From Bacillota bacterium (lineage in GTDB: Bacteria; Bacillota; Clostridia; Oscillospirales; Acutalibacteraceae): DNA of 64,000 nt. A program made the translations under genes and the position numbers. Positions 51,899 through 60,073 of this stretch are shown piece after piece (position 1 is the stretch's first letter; every line of letters begins with the position of its first letter). The stretch is taken from positions 186,001-250,000 of the forward strand of contig JAEWDK010000024.1 of NCBI GenBank assembly GCA_023390175.1. The letters are read 5' to 3'. A model generated the notes under the pieces. The model was not told the origin of the DNA. It saw only the letters and a program-made list of their open reading frames with translations, and did no database searches.

Positions 51899-53086
51899 TT
51901 ACTCCAGTCTTAGCGCGTCAACAGGCTTTAAGCTTGATGCTTTATATGCCGGGTAAACCCCAAAAACCGTGCCGGTGAAGATGGAAAATCCCACTGCCAG
52001 CAGCATAATATCCATTCTGACACTCAACACCATTCCAAAATAAGCTGCTCCTGCAAAAGACACGAAATATCCCACGGCAATACCAAAAAAGCATCCGATT
52101 ACTGAAATCAGGATAGCCTCGAACATAAATTCTAACATAATAGAACCTCGTTTTGCCCCGATTGCCTTTTTAATTCCGATTTCCCTTGTTCTTTCATTGA
52201 CGGATACAAGCATGACGGTCATAATGCTCAAGCTGGCTACCAATAAAGAAATAGCCCCTACCGCGGAAAGAATCAGCGTTATAATCCCCAGCATGCTCGT
52301 AAGGCCGTCTTTTTGCTTGGCAAGGTTATTGGAGACAAATGCATCGGAAGTGCCATTATTGCGATTCAAATTGTCCACAATCGTCTTTCCGATTGTATCT
52401 ACGTTTCCACCGGATTTTACCTTGACAGCAATTTGGTCAAAATCATCCCTGCCGACAGCGGCCTGAATGGTAGTATAGGGCACGTAAACAAAGGTTGGAA
52501 CATAATCACCGATAATATTCTGCAGCAGGCCGCTTCCTGTCTTAATAATGCCGACCACCTTAAAGTCCTCAAGCACTCCCCCGCAGAGAATAGAGACCTT
52601 TTTACCGATCATGTTGCTTCTGGAGTAAGCATTTTTTGAAAAATTTTCATCTACCAAACATACGTTTGCACATGTGCTGATATCCTCGTTATTAAACAGG
52701 CGGCCATAAAGTAAATTAATCGAAATAATTTGGCTTGCTTTGGTGTCTATCCCCCAAACAATTGCTTTTGAATTCAGCTTACGTGCGGCAACATTGGTAC
52801 TTTGCAGAATAACGGGAGCGGCCTGTTCCACTTGATCGCAATTTCTGATAACCGTTAAGTCATTCTCATTTAAGGATACGCTCTGTGCGTCCGGTGAAGA
52901 GGAAATTGAAAGTCCGCTTAACCCAAGGCCTTCCAGTTCACTCGTCAAGGCAGTTGTTCCGCATTGGCTGATATTTCCGATAATCACGACGGAGGCAACA
53001 CCGATTGCAATTCCGAGTATGGTCAGCACGGTTCGGATGCGCTTTCTGCCCAAATTCTTAAAAGCTGATTTGATATAGTCAGTCAT
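51899..53086 (-). CDS. MacB-like ABC transporter permease
   Basis: 395 residues. The N-terminal helix (RKRIRTVLTILGIAIGVASVVIIGNIS) is followed by a MacB periplasmic-core-like domain (residues 50-260) and three C-terminal FtsX helices with TREIGIKKAIGAKRGSIMLEFMFEAILISVIG. It is a mechanotransmission-type exporter component acting with the MacA-like adaptor upstream (8-base overlap). The fused or separate ATPase usually found next to it is absent here. The substrate could be a peptide, antibiotic or lipoprotein. Confidence 0.88.
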   Translation of the reverse strand: MTDYIKSAFKNLGRKRIRTVLTILGIAIGVASVVIIGNISQCGTTALTSELEGLGLSGLSISSSPDAQSVSLNENDLTVIRNCDQVEQAAPVILQSTNVAARKLNSKAIVWGIDTKASQIISINLLYGRLFNNEDISTCANVCLVDENFSKNAYSRSNMIGKKVSILCGGVLEDFKVVGIIKTGSGLLQNIIGDYVPTFVYVPYTTIQAAVGRDDFDQIAVKVKSGGNVDTIGKTIVDNLNRNNGTSDAFVSNNLAKQKDGLTSMLGIITLILSAVGAISLLVASLSIMTVMLVSVNERTREIGIKKAIGAKRGSIMLEFMFEAILISVIGCFFGIAVGYFVSFAGAAYFGMVLSVRMDIMLLAVGFSIFTGTVFGVYPAYKASSLKPVDALRLE

Positions 53087-54065
53087 TTGAACTCACCGTC
53101 CCCTTTGCCGATGGGATCACATGAGTGCCGTTTGAAATATTATCCGGATTTTCGATAATGATATCGTTGTTTGATAATCCGCTGACTACTTCAAAGCCGC
53201 TGTCGAATTCCTTTTGCGTCACGATTTTGGCCTTTACGGCCTTATTTCCCTTTAATTTGAATACGTACTCGTTTCCGTTTTTATCGGCTCTTACGGCCTC
53301 GTAGGGGGCAACAAGCACACCCGAATTTCGTGAGGTGATTATTTTGACTTTTGAAGTGTAACCGGGTTTAATATCATCTCCGGCATTGTCAACGCTTACA
53401 ATCACCTCCACCACAGTTTCCTGCCCAGTGGTGGAAACAATTTGCTTCGCATCGGATGATATCTGTTTCACTGTCCCGGAATAGGAAGAATTTTTAAAAC
53501 CGACGCCTGTGATTACTGCTTTTTGCCCAACTTTTATGTCAGAAATCTGAGATTCGTTTACCGAAAGCCGAACCTGCAGTCCGGAATCATCAGCAATGAC
53601 AGCAACCGGAACACCTGCAGTTACAATACCTTCGTTCGTAACGGATACGGACGTTACCTCCCCTGTGACGGGTGCGGTGATGGTTTGAGTTGTCGCAGCA
53701 CTCTGGCTCTGTGCGCTTTGCAGCTGGCTGCTGTATTGATTCAGAAGACTTTCATATCCGCCGGGCAAATCGGACGTGCCGATTTTCTCCGCCGGAACCT
53801 GCACAACCATCAGGGACTGGCCTGCCCTCACCTTGTCTCCGGCTTTCACATAAATGTTTTTTACAAGAGCGGCAGACGGTGCGTAAACGCTGTTTGTAGT
53901 TATGCGTTCCACTCTTCCGCTGCAGGTTATCGAGTTCTCCACTGTAAGTGAATCGACCTTTACAGTAGTTACCTGTACCACTGAATTTCTGGAAATTGTT
54001 CCGAAAATTGCCACTGCGGCGATTACAATTGATGTAAAGGCAAATAGCATTACGTATTTTTTCAT
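53079..54065 (-). CDS. MacA/HlyD-like efflux adaptor
   Basis: About 328 residues. An N-terminal membrane anchor (VMLFAFTSIVIAAVAIFGTIS) is followed by a barrel-sandwich half (VKNIYVKAGDKVRAGQSLMVVQVP), a short hairpin and the second half TQTITAPVTGEVTSVSVTNEGIVTAGVPV. Beta-barrel and membrane-proximal domains follow. It links the permease to the outside and stimulates it. ATG 54065 has GGGGG 7 bases upstream; ATG 54071 is the alternative. Confidence 0.88.
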   Translation of the reverse strand: MKKYVMLFAFTSIVIAAVAIFGTISRNSVVQVTTVKVDSLTVENSITCSGRVERITTNSVYAPSAALVKNIYVKAGDKVRAGQSLMVVQVPAEKIGTSDLPGGYESLLNQYSSQLQSAQSQSAATTQTITAPVTGEVTSVSVTNEGIVTAGVPVAVIADDSGLQVRLSVNESQISDIKVGQKAVITGVGFKNSSYSGTVKQISSDAKQIVSTTGQETVVEVIVSVDNAGDDIKPGYTSKVKIITSRNSGVLVAPYEAVRADKNGNEYVFKLKGNKAVKAKIVTQKEFDSGFEVVSGLSNNDIIIENPDNISNGTHVIPSAKGTVSSND

Positions 54066-54184
54066 TCTCATTCCCCCAACAAATCTTATTCTATGATAAC
54101 AGGGGGAAAATATTAGTGCGATTCAGCCCGAGTTCATGAATAATTTCCGCAGGGATTAGAACAATACTGTTGAGGTGAAAACAT

Positions 54185-54364
54185 ATGAGCATCATTCAAT
54201 GTGATGAAGATTGCATTTATCAGCGTGAAGGATACTGCAGCCTTGAAATGCCATCTGCTATTACCAATTATACTGGTGACGGCTGCGTACATTGCATTAA
54301 AGTAACGCCAAGAATACCGGCTCCTAGTCAATCGAAGCTTCAAACGCCTCTCTCACGTTTTTGA
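54185..54364 (+). CDS. Small Cys-rich protein opposite the radA end
   Basis: 59 residues beginning MSIIQCDEDCIYQREGYCSLE. Five cysteines (6, 10, 18, 34, 37) in a C-x3-C ... C ... C-x2-C pattern suggest a small metal site. I recall similar clostridial peptides that databases misname as hydroxymyristoyl-ACP dehydratase. GAGGTG lies 9 bases before the ATG. Its last 41 bases overlap the 3' end of radA on the other strand, and it runs against the local gene direction. Confidence 0.65.
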   Translation: MSIIQCDEDCIYQREGYCSLEMPSAITNYTGDGCVHCIKVTPRIPAPSQSKLQTPLSRF

Positions 54365-55691
54365 CCCCAATTAACTTAATCTCACTGAATTTTGTATTAA
54401 CCTGCTTCAGGTTATGAAACGGAAGAACACATTTTTTAAAGCCCAAACGTTCTGCCTCGCTGATTCTTGCATCAATGTGGGTGACCGAGCGGATTTCTCC
54501 GGCCAGGCCAATTTCGCCGAAAACGATCGCGTCATCGCTGATCGCTACATCCTTAAGACTCGATACCAGCGACATGGCGACCGCCAAATCGGATGCAGGC
54601 TCGTCCAGCCGCAATCCGCCGACCACATTGACGTATGCATCCAAATTAGAAAAGTAATACCCCGCGCGCTTTTCCAAAACCGCAAGCAGAAGCGACATTC
54701 GGTTGTAGTCAAAACCGGTTGCCATCCTTCTGGGGTTGCCAAACCCGGTGGTAGTAGCCAGCCCCTGTATTTCAGCCAAAATTGGACGTGAACCCTCAAT
54801 AATACAGGTGACACAGGTACCAGAAACATTTTTAGGTCTGCCGGACAGCATGGCGAGGGAAGGGTTGTCCACTTGGTGCAAGCCATTATCGCCCATGTCA
54901 AACACGCCGATTTCATTGGTTGAGCCGTAACGGTTTTTTACTGCTCGAAGAATTCGGTAAGACATTTGCCGGTCGCCCTCGAAGTAAAGCACCGCGTCAA
55001 CAATATGCTCCAATACCTTGGGGCCGGCGATGGCGCCGTCTTTATTGACATGGCCGACAAGAATTGTAGGGATTTCCAGTGACTTTACGGCACGCATAAC
55101 GGCATTGGTACATTCCCGCACCTGTGTAACGCTTCCGGGTGATGAATTTAAATCGGTAAAGTTCATGGTTTGAATGGAATCAATCATCACTAAATCAGGC
55201 TGATCCGATCGGATCTGTTCGATTACATATTGAATATCCGTTTCAGTTAACACATAAAGGTTTTCGCTGTGAACGCCCAGCCGGGCCGCACGAAGCTTAA
55301 TCTGCCTGCTGGATTCCTCCCCGGACACATACAGTATTTTTAATTTCTTGCCAAGGTATTCGCATATCTGTAAAATAATTGTGGATTTTCCAATACCGGG
55401 CTCCCCGCTGATTAAGATTAACGAGCCCTTCACAATACCGCCGCCAAGTACGCGGTCAAGCTCTGTAAGGCCGGTGTGATAACGCTCTTCGTCGGTCGTG
55501 CTGATCTCGTTGATTGCAACCGGGCGCGAGATACTGCGGGATGCATTTCCCATGGAATTTTTGGAAACGATCTCTTTTATTTCTTCATTCATGCAGTTCC
55601 ACTGGCCACAGCCAGGGCATTTTCCGTACCACTTGGCGGATTCAAACCCGCATTCTGAACAGATATATACATTTTTGGATTTTGAAGCCAT
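54324..55691 (-). CDS. radA: DNA repair protein RadA
   Basis: 455 residues. N-terminal zinc finger CSECGFESAKWYGKCPGC, Walker A SGEPGIGKSTIILQI (near residue 95), the RadA signature VKNRYGSTNEIGVF and a C-terminal Lon-like domain with PASDLAVAMSLVSS. It drives branch migration in recombination. It may be monocistronic; the 3' end overlaps a small opposite gene. Confidence 0.96.
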   Translation of the reverse strand: MASKSKNVYICSECGFESAKWYGKCPGCGQWNCMNEEIKEIVSKNSMGNASRSISRPVAINEISTTDEERYHTGLTELDRVLGGGIVKGSLILISGEPGIGKSTIILQICEYLGKKLKILYVSGEESSRQIKLRAARLGVHSENLYVLTETDIQYVIEQIRSDQPDLVMIDSIQTMNFTDLNSSPGSVTQVRECTNAVMRAVKSLEIPTILVGHVNKDGAIAGPKVLEHIVDAVLYFEGDRQMSYRILRAVKNRYGSTNEIGVFDMGDNGLHQVDNPSLAMLSGRPKNVSGTCVTCIIEGSRPILAEIQGLATTTGFGNPRRMATGFDYNRMSLLLAVLEKRAGYYFSNLDAYVNVVGGLRLDEPASDLAVAMSLVSSLKDVAISDDAIVFGEIGLAGEIRSVTHIDARISEAERLGFKKCVLPFHNLKQVNTKFSEIKLIGVKNVREAFEASID

Positions 55692-55755
55692 TTTAAAATC
55701 CTCTTTTTTTGTTATTTTTTAAATTATAGCCTAATTAATAGGTAAATACAAGATA

Positions 55756-56481
55756 TTATGAATTGGAATGAGCATAATCCAATATCCCGCTGCAGATTGC
55801 AAATGCCATTTGTTCCTGATAGGTTTTATCGTTCAGCTTAGCCGCTTCCGACGGATTCGAAAGGAATCCGCATTCAACTAGGACGGCCGGTATTTTTGTA
55901 TTCCACAAAAGGTAAATTGAATCGGTGGCCGGCTTTGTTTCCCGTTTGTTTTCCGGCTGCAGCAGTTCCACAACGCGGCTTTTTATATTTTCGGCTAAAT
56001 CTTTGCTTCCGGCATTTTTTGTGGAATAAAACATTTGTGCGCCGCTGTACTGGCTTTCTGTGAAGTGATTTTGATGGACGCTGATTAACAGACAGTCATC
56101 CTGTGCTTGAACGATTTTCAGACGGTTATGAATGTCGCTTACCTTACGTTCTCTAACCGTATCCAGGGTTTTGTCACCAATGGATACATCGGTGGTACGA
56201 GTCATGACTACACGAAACCCGGCCGTTTCCAAAAACTTCTGCAGCTTCAGTGAAATTGAAAGGTTCAAGTCCTTTTCCAACGCAGCAGAGGAGGCTCCAC
56301 CGGCCCCGCCGTCTTCCCCGCCGTGGCCGGGATCAATTACGATGGTTGGATTTTGCTCGCCTGCAAGCGCAGAGGCCATTTTATCAATTTTATTATAAGA
56401 GATATAGGAAAGCAATAAAAACGCCAGGCAGCACAAAATCAGGACAGTAATGGGTATAAAATTAGTTTTTGTCGCTTTCAA
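55756..56481 (-). CDS. cwlD: N-acetylmuramoyl-L-alanine amidase CwlD-like
   Basis: About 241 residues. One N-terminal membrane helix (FIPITVLILCCLAFLLLSYIS) anchors an amidase_3 domain: IVIDPGHGGEDGGAGG (zinc His and Glu), ISVHQNHF (zinc His) and AVLVECGFLSNP (catalytic Glu). CwlD helps make muramic-lactam in spore cortex. The start is taken as TTG 56481 with GGGGTGAT upstream; ATG 56499 lacks a clear site. A palindrome (AATCACCCC...GGGGTGATT) overlaps the start region and may hinder initiation. Confidence 0.87.
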   Translation of the reverse strand: MKATKTNFIPITVLILCCLAFLLLSYISYNKIDKMASALAGEQNPTIVIDPGHGGEDGGAGGASSAALEKDLNLSISLKLQKFLETAGFRVVMTRTTDVSIGDKTLDTVRERKVSDIHNRLKIVQAQDDCLLISVHQNHFTESQYSGAQMFYSTKNAGSKDLAENIKSRVVELLQPENKRETKPATDSIYLLWNTKIPAVLVECGFLSNPSEAAKLNDKTYQEQMAFAICSGILDYAHSNS

Positions 56482-56770
56482 TGCAATCACCCCATGCATC
56501 TATATGCACGGGGTGATTTTAGATATGTATTTAAGTTGTATTTGTGAGCAGTTTTACCTTTGCAGTCTACCGTTACCAAGCAAAGGTTTGGGCACAGATA
56601 AATAAAATCGCACCTAAAGCAGCCAAAGCCAAAAGAGTAAACAGCAAACAAATTTTTCTACTATTCCGTTTCATAATTTACCCCCCTCAATGTCTACATT
56701 ATATATAACGATTCAAAAGGGGGTTATGTTACACCAATTAAAATTATTTTATTAAATTATTTGTGTGATA

Positions 56771-56808
56771 AAAAAACCTCAAAAGCAATTATTGCTTTTG
56801 AGGTTTTT
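56771..56808 (-). terminator. Terminator of the tRNA cluster
   Basis: Near-perfect 18-bp arms (AAAAACCTCAAAAGCAAT and complement) give a T-run on the minus strand just past the tRNA-Cys 3' end. Confidence 0.88.
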
Positions 56809-56816
56809 AACTTAAT

Positions 56817-56891
<75 letters not shown>

Positions 56892-56896
56892 AAAAT

Positions 56897-56972
56897 TGGA
56901 GCGAACGACGAGGCTCGAACTCGCTACCTCCACCTTGGCAAGGTGGCGCTCTACCAGATGAGCTACATTCGC
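56897..56972 (-). tRNA. tRNA-Gly (GCC)
   Basis: Minus strand, 76 nt with CCA. The anticodon loop is TTGCCAA between CCACC and GGTGG. T-arm GAGTTCGAGCCTC. Confidence 0.96.
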
Positions 56973-56977
56973 ATTAA

Positions 56978-57053
56978 TGGTGCCTCCGGGCGGAATCGAA
57001 CCACCGACACGGGGATTTTCAGTCCCCTGCTCTACCGACTGAGCTACAGAGGC
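56978..57053 (-). tRNA. tRNA-Phe (GAA)
   Basis: Minus strand, 76 nt with CCA. The anticodon loop is CTGAAAA between GGGGA and TCCCC. Acceptor GCCTCTG pairs with CGGAGGC. Confidence 0.96.
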
Positions 57054-57057
57054 AAAT

Positions 57058-57134
57058 TGGCGACTCGGATCGGGATCGAACCGACGACCTCTAGCGTGAC
57101 AGGCTAGCGTTCTAACCAGCTGAACTACCGAGCC
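57058..57134 (-). tRNA. tRNA-Asp (GTC)
   Basis: Minus strand, 77 nt with CCA. The anticodon loop is CTGTCAC between CTAGC and GCTAG. Confidence 0.95.
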
Positions 57135-57139
57135 ACAAA

Positions 57140-57216
57140 TGGTGGGAACAATAGGACTCGAACCTATGACCCCCTGCTTGTAAGGCAGGTGCTCTAACCA
57201 GCTGAGCTATGCTCCC
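57140..57216 (-). tRNA. tRNA-Val (TAC)
   Basis: Minus strand, 77 nt with CCA. The anticodon loop is CTTACAA between CCTGC and GCAGG. It is the first tRNA of the cluster after the promoter. Confidence 0.96.
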
Positions 57217-57244
57217 GTGTGTCGCGTTATCGGCGACGTGTTAT

Positions 57245-57273
57245 ATAATACTATATATTGTAACAGTTGTCAA
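57245..57273 (-). promoter_or_regulatory. Promoter of the tRNA cluster
   Basis: Minus strand TTGACA (57268-57273), 17-base spacer, TATTAT (57245-57250), about 30 bases before tRNA-Val. Confidence 0.88.
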
Positions 57274-57309
57274 CACTAAAACTGCATTTTTTTATTTTTT
57301 TACCATTAT

Positions 57310-58197
57310 TTATTTTATCCCTGCAAAACGGGCGATTTCCTCCAGTTCCTGCCTGGATAATCGATAGGTATGATTGCAGTACTGGCATTTTGCTTCTGCG
57401 TATCCTTCCTCATTGGCAAGGGAAAGAATGTCATCCGGCTTCAGTGTGGCAATTGCGCGCTCTACACGCTCTTTGCTGCAATTGCAAACATAAGAAACAG
57501 GAAACTCATCCAGAATTTCCATTTCAAAACCTTTTAGAGCCGCTTTACACATATCTTCAATACGCATGCCTTTCGCCAGCATCGTTGTAACGGGTTCCAG
57601 TTCACTGATATTCTTTTCAAGCTGTGCGATTTCCGACTCCTCAGCGCCCGGAAGAATCTGAATCAGAAGTCCGCCGGCCAAAACCTGCCTGATGTCGTTT
57701 TTATCAACCAGCACACCCAGAGCACACACGGTAGGAATCTGTTCGCTCACGGCATAATAATGTGTGATATCTTCTGCAATTTCACCCGACTGAATTTTCA
57801 CCTGGCCGCTATACGGGTTTCCTTCGCCGAAATCGCGTATTACGCCCAAAAATCCATTTTGGCCCACTGCTTTTCCCACATCAAGTTTTCCGTTGGGTTT
57901 CAGCGGCAGTTCCACTTCAGGGTGGTCAATGCAGCCGCGGCAATTTCCGTTGCTGTCAGCAATTGCGACAACGGAGCCCAGCGGCCCGCCTCCGTTTATT
58001 TTAATTGTTAGGGAAGCATCCGTTTTTTTCAGCATGGCGCCCATCATAGAGGACGCTGTAAGCAGTCTGCCAAGGGCAGCCGTTGCAACAGCGCTGGTAC
58101 CGTGAATTTGCTGTGCGGTAGCGACAATATAGGTTGAATCGATTGCGGCGGCCATAATACCGCCGTTCGAAGTGATACATCTGATTATTCTGTCCAT
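57310..58197 (-). CDS. hslO: Hsp33-family redox chaperone
   Basis: 295 residues. The C-terminal zinc switch is VCNCSKERVERAI (C-x-C) plus CQYCNHTY (C-x2-C). The N-terminal fold has GGGPLGSVVAIADSNGNCRGCIDHPEVELP. The chaperone is activated by oxidative unfolding. It begins just after the methyltransferase stop in an operon with YerC; AGGAT lies upstream of the ATG. Confidence 0.95.
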   Translation of the reverse strand: MDRIIRCITSNGGIMAAAIDSTYIVATAQQIHGTSAVATAALGRLLTASSMMGAMLKKTDASLTIKINGGGPLGSVVAIADSNGNCRGCIDHPEVELPLKPNGKLDVGKAVGQNGFLGVIRDFGEGNPYSGQVKIQSGEIAEDITHYYAVSEQIPTVCALGVLVDKNDIRQVLAGGLLIQILPGAEESEIAQLEKNISELEPVTTMLAKGMRIEDMCKAALKGFEMEILDEFPVSYVCNCSKERVERAIATLKPDDILSLANEEGYAEAKCQYCNHTYRLSRQELEEIARFAGIK

Positions 58198-58201
58198 TCT
58201 G

Positions 58202-58948
58202 TTAATCCTTTATCTTTTTTGCAACAACAATAATTCGTTCCGTTTGATCGTTCGGCGGGTTAAAAGTGAGGTCATCAAATAAACCGACAGTTTCCATCCC
58301 CGCCTTGGACAACAAAGAAACGATCAGCTGCGTGTCATAGGCACGCTCATAAAAGTGTTCCGAGCTTCTGTAGTAGGCATTGCCTTCGCGGCCAAAAAAA
58401 TCAAGCGTAATAGCAACACGATTTGTTTTTTCTTCAAGCCGGTTTTGCCACACACAATAAACATCATCGGTATCATACAGAAATACATGGTTGGCCAGTA
58501 CCTGTTTGTGTTTGTATATTGTGTTCATATCAAAAATAAAATATCCGTCCGGAGCCAAAAAGAGTGAAACACGCTCAAATGCTTTCAGCACCTCATTTTC
58601 ACTGGTGATATGGTTGATGCTGTCGAGCGCGCAAATCACGGTATCGACGGTACCGTAGAGGTCGATGCTCTGCATCTGCTGGCACAGAAAAAGAAGATTG
58701 AGTCCGTTTTCAGCTGCTTTTTGCTGTGCAACCGAAAGCATGGAAGAAGAGCCATCTATTCCGTAAACATCCAGCCCGCGTTTTGCGAGCGCTATGGTAA
58801 GGCTACCGGTTCCGCAGGCAAGGTCAAGCGTAATACCCGCTTTGTGATTCAGCCGTTCCAACAATGCGCAAAAATAGTCGGCGCGTTTCTCGTACTCCAC
58901 ATTGTGTGTCAGACTGTCATAATAGCGTGCAAAGGAAGAATAACTCAT
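58202..58948 (-). CDS. Class I SAM-dependent methyltransferase
   Basis: 248 residues. The SAM site is ITLDLACGTGSLTIALAKRGLDVYGIDGSSSMLSVA (residues about 37-75), followed by VICALDSINHI. The substrate is unknown; this small-molecule/unknown methyltransferase is common next to YerC in clostridia. Its ATG overlaps the YerC stop (ATGA), so translation is coupled. Confidence 0.88.
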   Translation of the reverse strand: MSYSSFARYYDSLTHNVEYEKRADYFCALLERLNHKAGITLDLACGTGSLTIALAKRGLDVYGIDGSSSMLSVAQQKAAENGLNLLFLCQQMQSIDLYGTVDTVICALDSINHITSENEVLKAFERVSLFLAPDGYFIFDMNTIYKHKQVLANHVFLYDTDDVYCVWQNRLEEKTNRVAITLDFFGREGNAYYRSSEHFYERAYDTQLIVSLLSKAGMETVGLFDDLTFNPPNDQTERIIVVAKKIKD

Positions 58949-59247
58949 TTGGACTTTTCCCCGTCGTTCAGCCGTTTGAATACCAGTTCATAGCCGTCGC
59001 ATCCATAATTCAGTGAGCGGTTTACGCGGCTGATGGTTGCGGTAGAAGCGCCGGTTTCAGCAACAATGTCACTGTAAACACGTTTTGTGCTCAGCATATG
59101 GGCAACCAGAAGGCGCTGTGACATCGCTTTGATTTCCGGGACTGTGCACAAATCTTCAAAAAAATTATAGCACTCATCAACCGTTTTTAAAGAAAGAATG
59201 GCTTCAAATAAGAAATCAACGCTGTCGTCTTTAATTTTAGAATTCAA
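58945..59247 (-). CDS. YerC/YecD family TrpR-like regulator
   Basis: 100 residues. A helical TrpR-like domain contains FFEDLCTVPEIKAMSQRLLVAHML and the helix-turn-helix YSDIVAETGASTATISRVNRSL. The family is annotated as TrpR-related; target and ligand are unknown. TTG start with AAGGAG 9 bases upstream. First gene of yerC-methyltransferase-hslO. The 220 bases upstream, toward engB, hold its AT-rich promoter and no clear gene. Confidence 0.9.
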   Translation of the reverse strand: MNSKIKDDSVDFLFEAILSLKTVDECYNFFEDLCTVPEIKAMSQRLLVAHMLSTKRVYSDIVAETGASTATISRVNRSLNYGCDGYELVFKRLNDGEKSK

Positions 59248-59467
59248 GTGATTTCACTCCTTAAATAATTAATCCGATAAGATTTTAGCACGCGAAAGCA
59301 TAAAAGTAAAGTGAAACTAAAACAGAAGAGATGCCATTCTGTCAAATATCGTTTTGTAACAAATTTTCATAGCAATCATCCTTGGCGACAGCGGATCTTG
59401 GAATCCGGTTGTAATTCGGTACCATTGTATGTTCCGGTAGAAAGCACGGCCAGCTTATCCCCTTTGC

Positions 59468-60061
59468 TCATGTAGCAGACTCATTTTCACTGATACCGTC
59501 AATGATATTCCTGATTTCCTCAACACCCTCGGCATTGACCGCGGAAAAAGGAATCAGCCTGGCCTGCATCCCATCAAATTGTTCGTGAAGGGACGCAAGC
59601 TGTGCAGCATGCTGCGTTTTGTTAAGCTTATCGCTTTTTGTCGCCGCAATCAGGAAGGGATACCCCGATTGCAGCAAATAGTCGATCATGTGCAGATCAT
59701 CGCCCGTCGGGTTATGGCGCATATCAATAATCTGGATCACTAATTTAATATTTCGCTGCGCACTCAGGTAGCCTTCCACCAGTTCCGCCCAGCGCAGCTT
59801 TTCCGATTGGGAAACCTTTGCATAGCCGTAGCCCGGCAGGTCAACCAACCTGCATACTTTTAAATTATAAAAATTAATCGTGCCCGTTTTCCCGGGCGTT
59901 CCGCTGACCCTTGCAAGGGATTTCCGATTTAAAATTTTATTGATCAAGGACGATTTTCCAACATTGGAACGGCCGGAAAATACAATTTCCGGCATGGTGG
60001 ATTCCGGAAGCTGATCCAGCTTTCCGGCTGCAAATTCAAAAGAAGCGTTTTCTAACCTCAT
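59468..60061 (-). CDS. engB: Ribosome biogenesis GTPase EngB/YsxC
   Basis: 197 residues. G1 GRSNVGKSSLINKIL, G2/G3 region GTPGKTGTINFY and DLPGYGYAKVS, G4 TKSDKLN. It assists late 50S assembly. It lies 12 bases after lon in the usual clpP-clpX-lon-engB order. Confidence 0.96.
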   Translation of the reverse strand: MRLENASFEFAAGKLDQLPESTMPEIVFSGRSNVGKSSLINKILNRKSLARVSGTPGKTGTINFYNLKVCRLVDLPGYGYAKVSQSEKLRWAELVEGYLSAQRNIKLVIQIIDMRHNPTGDDLHMIDYLLQSGYPFLIAATKSDKLNKTQHAAQLASLHEQFDGMQARLIPFSAVNAEGVEEIRNIIDGISENESAT

Positions 60062-60073
60062 ATTTTTACTCCA

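Noticed and set aside
59376..59471. 31-codon minus frame overlapping the engB stop (ATGA)
   Set aside because: Overlap suggests coupling, but the peptide has no recognisable motif, and the frame ends early; possibly a decayed gene tail.
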